64,000 nt of DNA from the NCBI GenBank assembly GCA_947493005.1, contig CANLOY010000008.1, positions 1 to 64,000 of the forward strand, read 5' to 3'. Positions 1-8,398 of the stretch are shown in pieces; within the stretch, counting starts at the first letter, position 1; every line of letters begins with the position of its first letter. The translations under genes and the position numbers were made by a program. This stretch comes from an uncultured Roseivirga sp. Lineage in GTDB: Bacteria > Bacteroidota > Bacteroidia > Cytophagales > Cyclobacteriaceae. The notes under the pieces were generated by a model. That model had not been told where the DNA came from. It saw nothing but the letters and a program-made list of their open reading frames with translations, and searched no databases.

Positions 1-87
1 GGTTCGCTTATTTATTGATCCTGAATCTGTTGACATAATAAAGCTCAATTGTGTCAACTTATTTCAGGACAAGACAAGATGAAATAA

Positions 88-115
88 AAAAGCCTCTCTT
101 TAAAGAAAGGCTTTT
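88..115 (-). terminator. Terminator after the YbjQ-like gene
   Basis: Inverted repeat with arms AAAAGCCT (88-95) and AGGCTTTT (108-115). On the minus strand it lies just past the stop of the YbjQ-like gene and is followed by a T-rich run, as expected for an intrinsic terminator. A separate weak pair, GTTGACA (29-35) and TGTCAAC (52-58), lies further out and its role is unknown. No gene is visible in the first 87 bases. Confidence 0.7.
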
Positions 116-141
116 GTCTTTGGGATAGAAAACACCTGTAT

Positions 142-462
142 TTATTCAAATGTAACAGCTGTTCCACTTGCGGTCACCATCAGCATACTGCTGCTATGAC
201 CTATCGTTTCATAATCCAAATCAATGCCTATAACGGCATTTGCCCCGAGTGCTCTTGCGTGATGTTCCAGTTCCATCATTGCGTTATCTTTAGCTTCGCG
301 AAGTACGCGTTCGTATGACCCCGAACGCCCACCAACTAAGTCAGTGATACTTGCAAAAATATCTTTGAACAGATTGGCTCCAATAATGGCTTCTCCTGTG
401 ACTACTCCATGATAGGCAGTTACTTTATGCCCTTCAATATTGTTGGTTGTTGATAATAGCAT
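142..462 (-). CDS. YbjQ/UPF0145 family protein
   Basis: A 106-residue protein covering the whole YbjQ/UPF0145 fold, at the family's usual length. It starts [14 protein letters not shown] and has the family blocks [19 protein letters not shown] (about 19-37), the GGRSGSYE turn and the [17 protein letters not shown] stretch. The family is annotated as putative heavy-metal binding, but its biochemistry is not established and no cysteine or histidine cluster here argues for a metal. There is no signal peptide, so it is probably cytosolic. It is a single gene closed by its own terminator. A cupin pseudogene lies just upstream on the same strand. Confidence 0.85.
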   Translation of the reverse strand: MLLSTTNNIEGHKVTAYHGVVTGEAIIGANLFKDIFASITDLVGGRSGSYERVLREAKDNAMMELEHHARALGANAVIGIDLDYETIGHSSSMLMVTASGTAVTFE

Positions 463-490
463 TTTTGAGTTTTTATGTTTTGCCTTTAGG

Positions 491-720
491 CTACCTACTT
501 TTATTCGTAAATCGTCCTGTTAGTGTTTGGTGCTGAGGATAAGCGGATGACATTAACTGCCGATCGGCCAATTCAAAGTCCTCAAACTCAAAACCAGGAG
601 AAACAGTACAACCAACAAGAATGAAACTGTCTTGAGTAATTTCTGCTGCAAATCAGCTTCCTTTAGGTTTAATGACTTGTAAGAAATCTCTTTCTTCCAA
701 ACAAAGAGATACTATATCAC
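491..720 (-). pseudogene. Decayed DUF985 (cupin_5) gene fragment
   Basis: Read on the minus strand, this stretch encodes a C-terminal fragment of a DUF985 cupin closely related to the intact gene at 6219-6719. The blocks LQVI, AAE, ILVGCTVSPGFEFEDFELA and RFTN are recognisable. A 29-nt block is identical between 567-595 and 6289-6317. The Trp codon of the intact copy (context GCWFAAE) is TGA here at 653-655, an in-frame stop. The frame then stays open to a TAG at 491-493. The N-terminal two thirds of the gene are absent upstream of about 720, so this is a truncated remnant and not an expressed gene. The 5' limit is approximate. The 720-814 stretch before the next gene shows nothing else. Confidence 0.85.
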
Positions 721-814
721 TGCTTAATTAAAACTTAAGTATTTATGCTAGAATATGTTACTAAATTAAATTATTATTCTTACAGCATATCTTGTATCAA
801 AAGGCGTTTCAATT

Positions 815-3800
815 ATGATGACCAATACATTCTCTAAAGCTTTATTCTTATTAATAGCTTTTCATTCCATTTCCATCGTTGCTCAAGAAGAGATGTCCAC
901 TTCAATTAATGCTATAAAATTAGGGAGGGAATTGGCTAGCGTTAAACAATATGACTCAGCAGAATTCTACTTTCAAAAGAGCATTCAAATTGCTACTGAA
1001 AAGAAAGATAATTGGAATAAAACAATTGCTCAGTCAGAGTTAGGGAGAAATTGGATATACCTGAGAGAGTTTGAAAAAGCTAGAGAAATATCTGAATCCG
1101 TCTTGGATAATAAAGAATCAGCCATAAGAGCCAAGGTCATTGCACACCAAAATCTAGGCCGACTTTACGCAAGAAATTCTAAAGACTATGATAAAGAGGT
1201 ATACCATAACCATCAGGCCCTAAAAATAGCCTCACGAGAAGCGCCAAAACGTTTCTCCGCTAAATCTAAAAATGACTCCCTAAAAATAAGCAACATGACA
1301 AGGGGACTTCAAGTGTTAACATACATGCACCGTGACCTAAGATCATATGACTCTGCACATTATTATATAGACCGCCTAATTGATCTCTCAGTAAAAAAGC
1401 AGCCCTCCAATGTCTACCAATTAGCCTATAATAAACTTGATCTACTTTGGTTGTATGTCACTCAAAACAAACTTAGCGATACAAAAAAAGAAATCGACAG
1501 AACGCAACCCCTAATAGATAGTCTTCCACTTGAAACTCAAAGCGAGTTAAACTTAGCTGCCAGATATTATAATCTATTAGATGTTTACCATAGTCGAATG
1601 AGGCATAATGACTCTTCACTTACGGCAAGAATAAAACAAGAACAAATTATGTCTATCAGCCCTAGAATAGATTCAACATTATACGCCCAACTTCAAACAA
1701 ATATAGGAATTGGTTACTACCAAGCTGGAGATTTAAACAACGCTTCTGAGTATGAGAAAAAGGCGCTCGCCTTAAAAAAACGGATTCTACCTACTGATGA
1801 CTTTGGTTTTGTGGCTAGTTACAAGATGCTAGGTATTTACAGGGTTGCTCAGTCTTTTGCCGGAGAGGAATCGATCGAATATTTCCGCGAAGCGCTAAGA
1901 ATAACTCAAAAACATCTTGGTGGGCTTGATCCCAGAACAGCTGATGCTATGCATAATTTGTCCCTTGGTCTTAACACTGCCAGTCAATTTGCCAAATCAT
2001 TGGAACTTGAAAGAGAAGTACTTAAGATTTATACTAAAATCCAGACTAATGATTATATCAAAGGATCAGTATATGCAGGAATTGCTACAAATCTAATGTC
2101 CCTTGATAGCTTACCCGAGGCAATATCTGCTTATCAAGAACTTCTCAAATTTTCGAACGCTTCTAAGATGAACATGTCGCTTATGAAGGTCAAAGCAGAA
2201 TCAGGATTAGGGTTCATTTATTTAGAAATGAATAAATATGAAAATGCTATTGAGCATTTCAAAGCTGCCGAAACAATGTTAATTCAAATGAGTGGGCCTA
2301 ACAATTCCGGGTTACCTGCCATTTATAATGGACTTTCTAAAAGCCTTAAAGAACAAGGTCATTTCGAAGAGGCATTGGAAATGATTAAAAGGGCAATTGA
2401 AGTGAATTCATACGAAAAGTCTCTTTTTAATATCGATCCAATTCCTCTTAATCTATTGGCCAAGAAACAAATTCAATTCATAGACTCATACGTTTTATAT
2501 ACTCAAATTCTTCTACACAAAATTACAACGCAAAAATCTCCTGATTTCAACGAGTTCTGGAAAGTTTTTGACAATTCAGTTGAAGTCATTGAGAGCTCAA
2601 TTTCTGAGCAAACCAACAATAAAGACGTTATCTCACTTTTATCAGCCAATAAAGCTTTATACTCGACTGGAATAGATGCGCTATGGTTGATGGATAGTAT
2701 CAAAGTTGGATCACAAGGATCACATAAAATGTGGCAACTCTCCGAAAAGTCAAAAGCAGTCAATCAAAAGCTAAACGACAAAAAAAGACAGGTTATGAAC
2801 CCGTTAGAATCTGATATTAAAATACAAGAGGATCTAAAAATTATCGGTGACCAGATAGCGCATTATAAATCTATGGCTCTAAATGGTAATGATCATGACT
2901 CAGTGAGTGCTGGTTTGTTTAAAGCCTTGCAGGCAAAAAAAGAATACAAAGACAGAATAAAATCCGATTTCCCTCGAGATTATTCACTCAATTACTTAGA
3001 AGATGACATTTCAGATGATGAGCTGAAAAAATTTCTGGGAACCAATCTAACGATAATAGATTATTTCGTAGCGGGAGAAAATTTATATGCATTTGTAATC
3101 AATCAAGAAGATGTTCATTCTTTCAAATTTGATTGGACAAAGGAGTTGCAGCAACAAGTTTTTGATTTCAAAAACGGTATAGTCAATGACTCTAGTCAAC
3201 TCTACCACAGCGCAAGTAGCAGTATCTACCAAAAAATATTCAACCCCTTGGAGCCCGTAATATCTGGTCACAATGTGACCATAATCCCAGATAAGAGTCT
3301 TTGGAATATAAATTTTGATCTGCTGAAAAGTGATGCTGGAGACAACCCAAATCTTGATAGTAATTACCTTATTGAAAAGTACGCTATTAGTTATAGCTAT
3401 TCCACTTCTCTTCTGCTCAATGCCAAGAGAAGGGGAAGAACAAAAGGACAAGTGCTTGCTTTTGCTTATGCCGATGATAATTTGATCGAAACACAACTAG
3501 ATAACATAAGAGACGGTGCAAAAGGGAACCTTCCTGGTACTGCTGAGGAAATAAGAAATTTATCAGCAATCCTCAATGGGGACTTCTATTATGGTAAGCA
3601 GGCCAGCGAGCATAGATTTAAACAAATAGCTTCAGGTTATTCTATTTTACATTTGGCACTTCATGGGGAAGTAGACAACCAAAACCCTGATAACTCAAAA
3701 CTCTTTTTCACCGGTAATGGACAAAACGATGAAGACAATACACTTCATACCTTTGAGCTGTACAATATGAACCTTGACGCTGACCTAGCTGTACTAAGTG

Positions 3801-4192
3801 CTTGTAATACAGGAGCAGGAAAAATAAGTGATGGTGAAGGAATTATGAGTCTAGGAAAAGCATTTCAATACGCTGGCGTCAATAGTGTATTGCTAAGCCA
3901 ATGGGAAGTATCAGATGCCGTGGCTCCCGTAATAATAGAAGCTTTCTACAAATATTTGAAAGAAGGTCAAAACAAAGCCGAAGCCTTGCGTTCGGCAAAG
4001 TTAGATTTTCTAAGATCATCTAATAATATTACTTCAAAACCGTATTATTGGGGAAGTTTCTTCATTCTAGGAAATATTGAATCCGTTAGCTTCAAAACAA
4101 ACAATCAGAGGTGGTTTTGGCTTTTGGGAATCTCGCTGATTATAATTATTGTGATTTCTAGAAAAAGGAGAGTAAGAAAGCTTGAAGCTTAA
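815..4192 (+). CDS. Secreted or membrane-anchored TPR-CHAT protease-like protein
   Basis: An 1125-residue protein with an N-terminal signal peptide ending near IVAQ, a long TPR solenoid (about 30-600), a helical linker, a C-terminal CHAT domain (about 780-1095) and a final transmembrane segment followed by a basic tail (RKRRVRK). The CHAT domain belongs to the caspase/separase peptidase clan. The predicted dyad is visible as His950 in HLALHGE and Cys997 in SACNTGAG, followed by GVNSVLLSQWEV and YYWGSFFILG, so it looks catalytically intact. The topology suggests that most of the protein is periplasmic. It is convergent with, and overlaps by 4 nt, the membrane TPR gene that follows an ECF sigma gene. 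In other CHAT systems TPRs bind partner or substrate proteins; the substrate here is unknown. Confidence 0.88.
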   Translation: MMTNTFSKALFLLIAFHSISIVAQEEMSTSINAIKLGRELASVKQYDSAEFYFQKSIQIATEKKDNWNKTIAQSELGRNWIYLREFEKAREISESVLDNKESAIRAKVIAHQNLGRLYARNSKDYDKEVYHNHQALKIASREAPKRFSAKSKNDSLKISNMTRGLQVLTYMHRDLRSYDSAHYYIDRLIDLSVKKQPSNVYQLAYNKLDLLWLYVTQNKLSDTKKEIDRTQPLIDSLPLETQSELNLAARYYNLLDVYHSRMRHNDSSLTARIKQEQIMSISPRIDSTLYAQLQTNIGIGYYQAGDLNNASEYEKKALALKKRILPTDDFGFVASYKMLGIYRVAQSFAGEESIEYFREALRITQKHLGGLDPRTADAMHNLSLGLNTASQFAKSLELEREVLKIYTKIQTNDYIKGSVYAGIATNLMSLDSLPEAISAYQELLKFSNASKMNMSLMKVKAESGLGFIYLEMNKYENAIEHFKAAETMLIQMSGPNNSGLPAIYNGLSKSLKEQGHFEEALEMIKRAIEVNSYEKSLFNIDPIPLNLLAKKQIQFIDSYVLYTQILLHKITTQKSPDFNEFWKVFDNSVEVIESSISEQTNNKDVISLLSANKALYSTGIDALWLMDSIKVGSQGSHKMWQLSEKSKAVNQKLNDKKRQVMNPLESDIKIQEDLKIIGDQIAHYKSMALNGNDHDSVSAGLFKALQAKKEYKDRIKSDFPRDYSLNYLEDDISDDELKKFLGTNLTIIDYFVAGENLYAFVINQEDVHSFKFDWTKELQQQVFDFKNGIVNDSSQLYHSASSSIYQKIFNPLEPVISGHNVTIIPDKSLWNINFDLLKSDAGDNPNLDSNYLIEKYAISYSYSTSLLLNAKRRGRTKGQVLAFAYADDNLIETQLDNIRDGAKGNLPGTAEEIRNLSAILNGDFYYGKQASEHRFKQIASGYSILHLALHGEVDNQNPDNSKLFFTGNGQNDEDNTLHTFELYNMNLDADLAVLSACNTGAGKISDGEGIMSLGKAFQYAGVNSVLLSQWEVSDAVAPVIIEAFYKYLKEGQNKAEALRSAKLDFLRSSNNITSKPYYWGSFFILGNIESVSFKTNNQRWFWLLGISLIIIIVISRKRRVRKLEA

Positions 4193-4890
4193 TCCTTCAA
4201 CAATTCAATTAATTTAAGTGACTCCTCATATTTATATTCACCCGTTGAAATCTGACTCAAAACGTTAATTGCCAATTTACTCTCATCTGATTGCCATAGT
4301 GCCAACCCTAGATACCATCTTACTTGTTGGTAATACTCATTTGATGACGCTGTACCCAAATTCTCGAATATTTGAACGGCTTTGAGTGGCCTGGAACTTC
4401 CCAGAGCACTAACTCCAAGGTAAAATTTAAGCTCATCACTAAGTTTATCTATGCTTTCGAGTAACACATAGGCCAAATCATAATTTTCTAGACTGTACGC
4501 CTCTAAACCAGCTGTGTAATTCGTAGAATCAGAGTCTCTATAAGTTACTAACTCGTCAAAATGAGAGAAATATTCTGAAAATTCTGGCTCTCCTGGTGTC
4601 CTTAAAATTAAGAATGAGAAAATAGCCACTAATAATATCATTGCCGCAATAGCCAATCTTTTCAGACTTTTATTACTGCTTTGTTCTTTCGAAACCTCTT
4701 TGTGAATCGTCTTTAACCTTTTTTCAAGACCAGCTGCTTTCAAATGGATTTTTAAATCATTGAACTCTTCCAAAGCCGTATCCAACTCTGATTTAGAAAG
4801 AGGGGAGCCATCCTCAAGCAGTACCTCATCTGCCGATATTTCGCCATTGATGTACGCCTCTAGTAATATCAGATTTACGCTCTCAATCAT
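4189..4890 (-). CDS. Membrane TPR protein, probable anti-sigma partner
   Basis: A 233-residue protein with a cytosolic N-terminal part (1-78), one transmembrane helix (about 79-97, LAIAAMILLVAIFSFLIL) and an exported C-terminal part with two or three TPR-like repeats (YNAxxYSLENYDLAYVLLESI; YYQQVRWYLGLALWQ). The gene overlaps the upstream ECF sigma gene by 8 nt, so the two are co-transcribed and probably translationally coupled. That arrangement is typical of a sigma factor with its membrane anti-sigma. No zinc-finger anti-sigma motif (HxxxCxxC) is seen, so the anti-sigma role is inferred from position and topology only. Its 3' end overlaps the convergent CHAT gene by 4 nt. Confidence 0.7.
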   Translation of the reverse strand: MIESVNLILLEAYINGEISADEVLLEDGSPLSKSELDTALEEFNDLKIHLKAAGLEKRLKTIHKEVSKEQSSNKSLKRLAIAAMILLVAIFSFLILRTPGEPEFSEYFSHFDELVTYRDSDSTNYTAGLEAYSLENYDLAYVLLESIDKLSDELKFYLGVSALGSSRPLKAVQIFENLGTASSNEYYQQVRWYLGLALWQSDESKLAINVLSQISTGEYKYEESLKLIELLKD

Positions 4891-5458
4891 TTGAAAAATC
4901 TGTCCTGTTAAGTTTATTTTTCTGAACTAACACAGTTAGCTTCTTCAGGCATCTATACTTCTTGTTCTTAGTTGCCCCTTCACTGCCCAGACCATATTTC
5001 GTTTTCAACTCATTAACGGATTCCTTTAAAAAGTAAAAGTCCACCAATAAGTTCCTACAATTTTCGTCTAATAGTCCGAGAAGCTGCTTAATTTTTTTGT
5101 GAGATACTAATATACTTTCTTCATCAGAGTAGTCATGCTCATCATCCAGACTGATCAAAATTGATGAACGTCTTTTTTGTAATTCCTTAAGCCACAGGTT
5201 TCTTGAAACTGAAAAGAGATAACCACCAATGCTGCTTTCTAGTTTAAATTCACCCTTCTGAACCTTTATAAAGAAGATGATAAGGGTCTCTTGAAATATT
5301 TCTTCCGAACTATCTTCAGTACCATTATTTGCTTTTACATATTGTCTTACGGATGGATAGTCTCTCTTATATAAATGATAAAAAGCTTTATCAACTTGAT
5401 TTTTCTCGTCAGTGTTGATCAAATCAATAATCTCCTTATCCGATAGTTCTTCCCTCAA
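4883..5458 (-). CDS. ECF-type RNA polymerase sigma factor
   Basis: A 191-residue sigma-70 family protein with a region 2 (about 25-95, including SSEEIFQETLIIFFIKVQKGEF and GGYLFSVSRNLWLKELQKRR) and a region 4 helix-turn-helix (about 125-180, LDENCRNLLVDFYFLKESVNELKTKYGLGSEGATKNKKYRCLKKL). Regions 1.1 and 3 are absent, as in ECF factors. It would direct RNA polymerase to a small regulon. It is the first gene of a two-gene operon with the membrane TPR protein and is divergent from the secreted Gly-rich protein gene. The 213-bp divergent gap holds an inverted repeat that could serve both directions. Nearby target genes (the secreted protein, the CHAT gene) are inferred only. Confidence 0.88.
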   Translation of the reverse strand: MREELSDKEIIDLINTDEKNQVDKAFYHLYKRDYPSVRQYVKANNGTEDSSEEIFQETLIIFFIKVQKGEFKLESSIGGYLFSVSRNLWLKELQKRRSSILISLDDEHDYSDEESILVSHKKIKQLLGLLDENCRNLLVDFYFLKESVNELKTKYGLGSEGATKNKKYRCLKKLTVLVQKNKLNRTDFSND

Positions 5459-5590
5459 CCTGAAGTAATTAAAGCCCTAAATGCAAATATTCAGAGTCAC
5501 GATTTAACCAGTATTCTAAGTTTTTCAAAAGAAAGTTTCAAAAAAACTATCATTTGTGATGACCTATTGATGCTGGAAAGAATATAGGGT

Positions 5591-5637
5591 TGACACATGA
5601 GAAATTCAACAAGTGAAAAACCTCAAAAAATGTGTCA
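5591..5637. promoter_or_regulatory. Inverted repeat in divergent promoter region
   Basis: A perfect 8-bp inverted repeat, TGACACAT (5591-5598) and ATGTGTCA (5630-5637), with centres about 39 bp apart. It lies between the divergent ECF sigma gene and the secreted Gly-rich protein gene. Spaced arms of this kind can be an operator bound by two dimers, or may be chance. No T-run follows, so a terminator is unlikely. Confidence 0.35.
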
Positions 5638-5670
5638 GAAACTAATGTTTAATATATAACCAAATACCAA

Positions 5671-6147
5671 ATGAAAAAGAAAGTAAGAAACGGCTTGTTA
5701 GCAAGCCTTGTAGTACTCGCCAGTGTTAGTATTTACTCAATGCAATCAGCAGATGCTGTACCCGAAGTTTCAAAAGTGGAAGCCGTAAGTTCAGAAGGGG
5801 TTTTCGTTTTACCGCAGATTTTTGCCATTGGACCAAACGGACCACAGCAATCTTTCAATACTGATCTGTTCATTGATTTTCATGATTTACCTAGCCCTTC
5901 ATATCACCCGGGCGCTCAGTTTTCATGGTCATCTTCTCCAGCTATACCTGGAATGACTTCAGCGGGAAGTAACACATTATTGAAGACTGTATATATTCCA
6001 TCAAACACACCTTCTGGTGAATATACGGTTACTGCAACAAACACCTCAACTGGTGAATTTACTTCTGCAACCTTTACCATCAATGGAACAAGTGGTGGAA
6101 GCGGAGGTGGTGGTGCCGGAGGAGGAATCATTAAGACACAAGAATAA
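5671..6147 (+). CDS. Secreted Gly-rich-tailed protein, unknown function
   Basis: I do not recognise this 158-residue protein. It has a basic N-terminus (MKKKVRNG), a hydrophobic signal segment and a probable cleavage near QSADA (about residue 29). A compact beta-type region follows (about 40-135) with Ser/Thr/Pro-rich strands such as SGEYTVTATNTSTGEFTSATF, resembling an Ig-like or bacterial adhesin fold. The protein ends in a flexible Gly/Ser tail (about 138-152, GTSGGSGGGGAGGG) and the polar end IIKTQE. No cysteines are present. It is divergent from the ECF sigma gene, 3' to the CHAT locus, and closed by a strong bidirectional terminator. It could be a regulon member or a substrate of the neighbouring CHAT protein, but no direct evidence shows this. 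Confidence 0.7.
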   Translation: MKKKVRNGLLASLVVLASVSIYSMQSADAVPEVSKVEAVSSEGVFVLPQIFAIGPNGPQQSFNTDLFIDFHDLPSPSYHPGAQFSWSSSPAIPGMTSAGSNTLLKTVYIPSNTPSGEYTVTATNTSTGEFTSATFTINGTSGGSGGGGAGGGIIKTQE

Positions 6148-6173
6148 AGTCTTATAGTTCCATACACTAAAGT

Positions 6174-6204
6174 AAAGCCTCAATATGAAGCATATTGAGG
6201 CTTT
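6174..6204. terminator. Bidirectional terminator between convergent genes
   Basis: Perfect 14-bp inverted repeat with arms AAAGCCTCAATATG (6174-6187) and CATATTGAGGCTTT (6191-6204) around a 3-nt loop. A T-rich run follows on the plus strand. It sits between the converging secreted-protein and cupin genes and can serve both. Confidence 0.85.
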
Positions 6205-6218
6205 CTATTTTTTCAAGC

Positions 6219-6719
6219 TTAAGAATTTGTAAACCTCTGGATTAACTTTTCAAAATCAGGGTACTTTTGAATTAAATCACTCCTTTTTGCCAATTCAAAG
6301 TCCTCAAACTCAAAACCGGGAGATACGGTACAACCAACAAGTATATAATCTCCTGCTATTACTTCTGCCGCAAACCAACAGCCTCTCGGAATAATGACCT
6401 GAAGCGAATCGCCAGCTTCCATGTTATCACCAATTCGTTTTGAGTTGAGAGTTCCGTCCTTTGAAATCATGTGAATAAGACCACTCCCTCCAGCATGAAA
6501 ATGCCAAATTTCATAGGAAGCAAGGCGATGAAAGTTAGATACGCTTTCAGTGGTTAATAAAAAGTAAATAGATGTACCAAAATTCCGATCTGAACTATAT
6601 CTATCAGGAAGTGAATCAACCTTGACCTTTTCATCTGAGCGATAGGTTTCACTAAAATAACCTCCTTCAGGATGAGGTTGAAGATTTAGTTTGTCAATCC
6701 AGTAATCTGCTGTTTTCAT
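6219..6719 (-). CDS. DUF985 (cupin_5) family protein
   Basis: A 166-residue intact cupin of the DUF985 family, full length for the family. It shows the N-terminal block LNLQPHPEGGYFSETYRS, the core YFLLTTESVSNFHRL, the motif EIWHFHAGG (about 71-79, potential metal-binding histidines) and the end block ILVGCTVSPGFEFEDFELA. The fold is a RmlC-like jelly roll; its substrate is not established. It is cytosolic with no signal peptide. A truncated paralogue lies 5.7 kb away at 491-720 in the same orientation. The YceI gene is just upstream on the same strand (27-bp gap), so the two may be co-transcribed. Confidence 0.9.
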   Translation of the reverse strand: MKTADYWIDKLNLQPHPEGGYFSETYRSDEKVKVDSLPDRYSSDRNFGTSIYFLLTTESVSNFHRLASYEIWHFHAGGSGLIHMISKDGTLNSKRIGDNMEAGDSLQVIIPRGCWFAAEVIAGDYILVGCTVSPGFEFEDFELAKRSDLIQKYPDFEKLIQRFTNS

Positions 6720-6746
6720 TTTTCAGACCTATCTGTAAAATTGAAA

Positions 6747-7319
6747 CTACTTTTGAAGAGCTGCCTCAATATTGCAGATCATCTCTACCTCTGGGGCTAC
6801 AGACCCTTTGGCTCCACCTACTCCAAAGTCAAATCGGTTGATGGTTCCTACAATTCTGAAACCCGCTTTCTTTCCACCATTTCTGGTATCTATAGTTCCT
6901 ATATGTTCTACCATCAAGCTTATTTCCTTGGTTGTACCACGCATTGTCATATCACCTACCACCTTGTATTTTCCTTCTGCTACTTTGGAAAAAGATTTAC
7001 TCTTAAAAGTAAGTTCAGGGTGGTTTTCTACATCAAAAAAATCTGCCGACCTGAGGTGATTATCTCTGCCTTTTACTCCAGTGTTAATACTGTTTACCTG
7101 TGCAGTAAAAGCTACAGCAGCATTAGAGAAATCACTTCCATCTGAGTCTTTAATACTTCCCTCAAAACTTTCAAATCGGCCATTTACGAATGATATGCCC
7201 GAATGTTTTACATTGAACAAAATACTAGAATGGGAAATATCTACTTTCCATACCTGAGCATTAACCTGACTTACAGAAAAAATAGTCAAAAAGATAAGAG
7301 AGAATAAAAACTTGTTCAT
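6747..7319 (-). CDS. YceI family periplasmic lipid-binding-type protein
   Basis: A 190-residue exported protein with a signal peptide (MNKFLFSLIFLTIFSVSQVNA) and a complete YceI domain (about 23-188). The block WKVDISHSSILFNVKHSGISFVNGRFE is the family signature, and VKGRDNHLRSADFFDVENHPELTFKS is the second. YceI proteins are 8-stranded lipocalin-like barrels that bind polyisoprenoids or amphiphiles in the periplasm. The ligand here is unknown. It lies immediately upstream of the DUF985 cupin on the same strand. Confidence 0.93.
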   Translation of the reverse strand: MNKFLFSLIFLTIFSVSQVNAQVWKVDISHSSILFNVKHSGISFVNGRFESFEGSIKDSDGSDFSNAAVAFTAQVNSINTGVKGRDNHLRSADFFDVENHPELTFKSKSFSKVAEGKYKVVGDMTMRGTTKEISLMVEHIGTIDTRNGGKKAGFRIVGTINRFDFGVGGAKGSVAPEVEMICNIEAALQK

Positions 7320-7378
7320 GATTTAATACGATTTGAAACTAAACTAAATAATTACGGATAAATAAAGCGAGCCAATTT

Positions 7379-8398
7379 CTATGATTGGTCAGAAACCGTA
7401 GAGTGAATAAGCTGAAGTAATCTAAATTGATTTCTAGCCCTTATGAAGTTCTCACTTTCAAAACTCGTTTTATAATAAACGTCACCATTGAGGTAGTCTG
7501 TCAAGAAGCGAATGGCCATAATATAAGTCATATAGAGACCTCCAAACATCAAATTTTCCTTCTCAACTTCTTTTAAAATAGCCTCACATTCAGATAAAAA
7601 AGCATCTTTCAGACCTTCAATAAAGGATTTTCTGATCTGTATTTTCTCCTGATCAAGTTCATTCTCTTTGGTTGGAGAAACCGTTGTTCTCATCAAATCA
7701 CCAAAATCAAAAAGCACATACCCTGGACCTAAGGTATCCAAATCGATTATATGCTTAAAGGAGTAATCAGCTTTTGAAAGCAGGCAATTGTCAAGCTTAG
7801 TATCATTATGGCACACCCTAACTGGAAGCCCTTTGGCTATAAGTGTTTCCATCTTAGTTGAAATCCATTTGAAACTATTGGCTTGTGATATTAAACCTTC
7901 AGCTTTATTCAACCTTTCTGGAATTCCGTTCTCAAGTGCACTATTCAGTTGCTTTAGTCTAGAGTTTAGATCGTGAAACTGCGAAATAGTTTCTTCAAAC
8001 TGATTAGCATCCAGACCATTGGCATATAAGGTAAACCTGCCAAAACCTTTGGACGCCTCAACCACCTCACTCAAGTTATCTGCTGTAAGGGGGGCATACG
8101 CATCGTCAACAAAATCTGTAAGCCTCCATACACCTTGTCCATTACCATGATAGTTACCACATTGGGTTAAATAATGCTTAACAAAAAGGTCTGAGTTTCC
8201 TTTTAAAAGGCTCTTAACATTTCCTTCAACTTTATCCGGGTGTTGAAAAACGTGCTGGTTAAGCCTTTGAAACAAGTACTGTTTTCGATCTGTTTCAACT
8301 AAAAAAGTATCATTGATATGACCAGAACCAAAAGGAGCAATCTTACCGACTGCTCCTTGAATATTATAACTCTGAAGTGCTTTCAGCGCTTCTTTCAT
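7379..8398 (-). CDS. APH-fold sugar kinase (N-acetylhexosamine kinase-like)
   Basis: A 339-residue protein kinase-like phosphotransferase of the APH family. The N-lobe carries GSGHINDTFLVET (about 24-36), the catalytic loop is VCHNDTKLDNCLL (about 194-206, HxD and Asn), and the metal site is IDLDTLGPGYVLFDFGD. The N-terminus and these motifs resemble N-acetylhexosamine 1-kinases (NahK-type), which make hexosamine 1-phosphates. The stop overlaps nothing, but its start is immediately after the nucleotidyltransferase stop (8398 shared), so the two are coupled. A kinase followed by a sugar-1-P nucleotidyltransferase and a symporter suggests salvage of an amino sugar or galactose-type sugar. The substrate is inferred. 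Confidence 0.82.
   Translation of the reverse strand: MKEALKALQSYNIQGAVGKIAPFGSGHINDTFLVETDRKQYLFQRLNQHVFQHPDKVEGNVKSLLKGNSDLFVKHYLTQCGNYHGNGQGVWRLTDFVDDAYAPLTADNLSEVVEASKGFGRFTLYANGLDANQFEETISQFHDLNSRLKQLNSALENGIPERLNKAEGLISQANSFKWISTKMETLIAKGLPVRVCHNDTKLDNCLLSKADYSFKHIIDLDTLGPGYVLFDFGDLMRTTVSPTKENELDQEKIQIRKSFIEGLKDAFLSECEAILKEVEKENLMFGGLYMTYIMAIRFLTDYLNGDVYYKTSFESENFIRARNQFRLLQLIHSTVSDQS

Noticed and set aside
29-58. GTTGACA/TGTCAAC inverted repeat resembling the arms at 5591-5637
   Set aside because: Arms are short and the shared core TGACA is common. No gene start is near it within the window, so a shared operator is not supported.
491-6719. Mobile element flanked by terminal repeats
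   Set aside because: The flanking similarity is gene sequence (cupin) only. No transposase, integrase or inverted terminal repeats were seen, so only duplication or insertion by recombination is proposed.
6741-7145. Plus-strand open frame antisense to the YceI gene
   Set aside because: The minus-strand YceI gene has a signal peptide and complete family motifs. The antisense frame has no recognisable domain.
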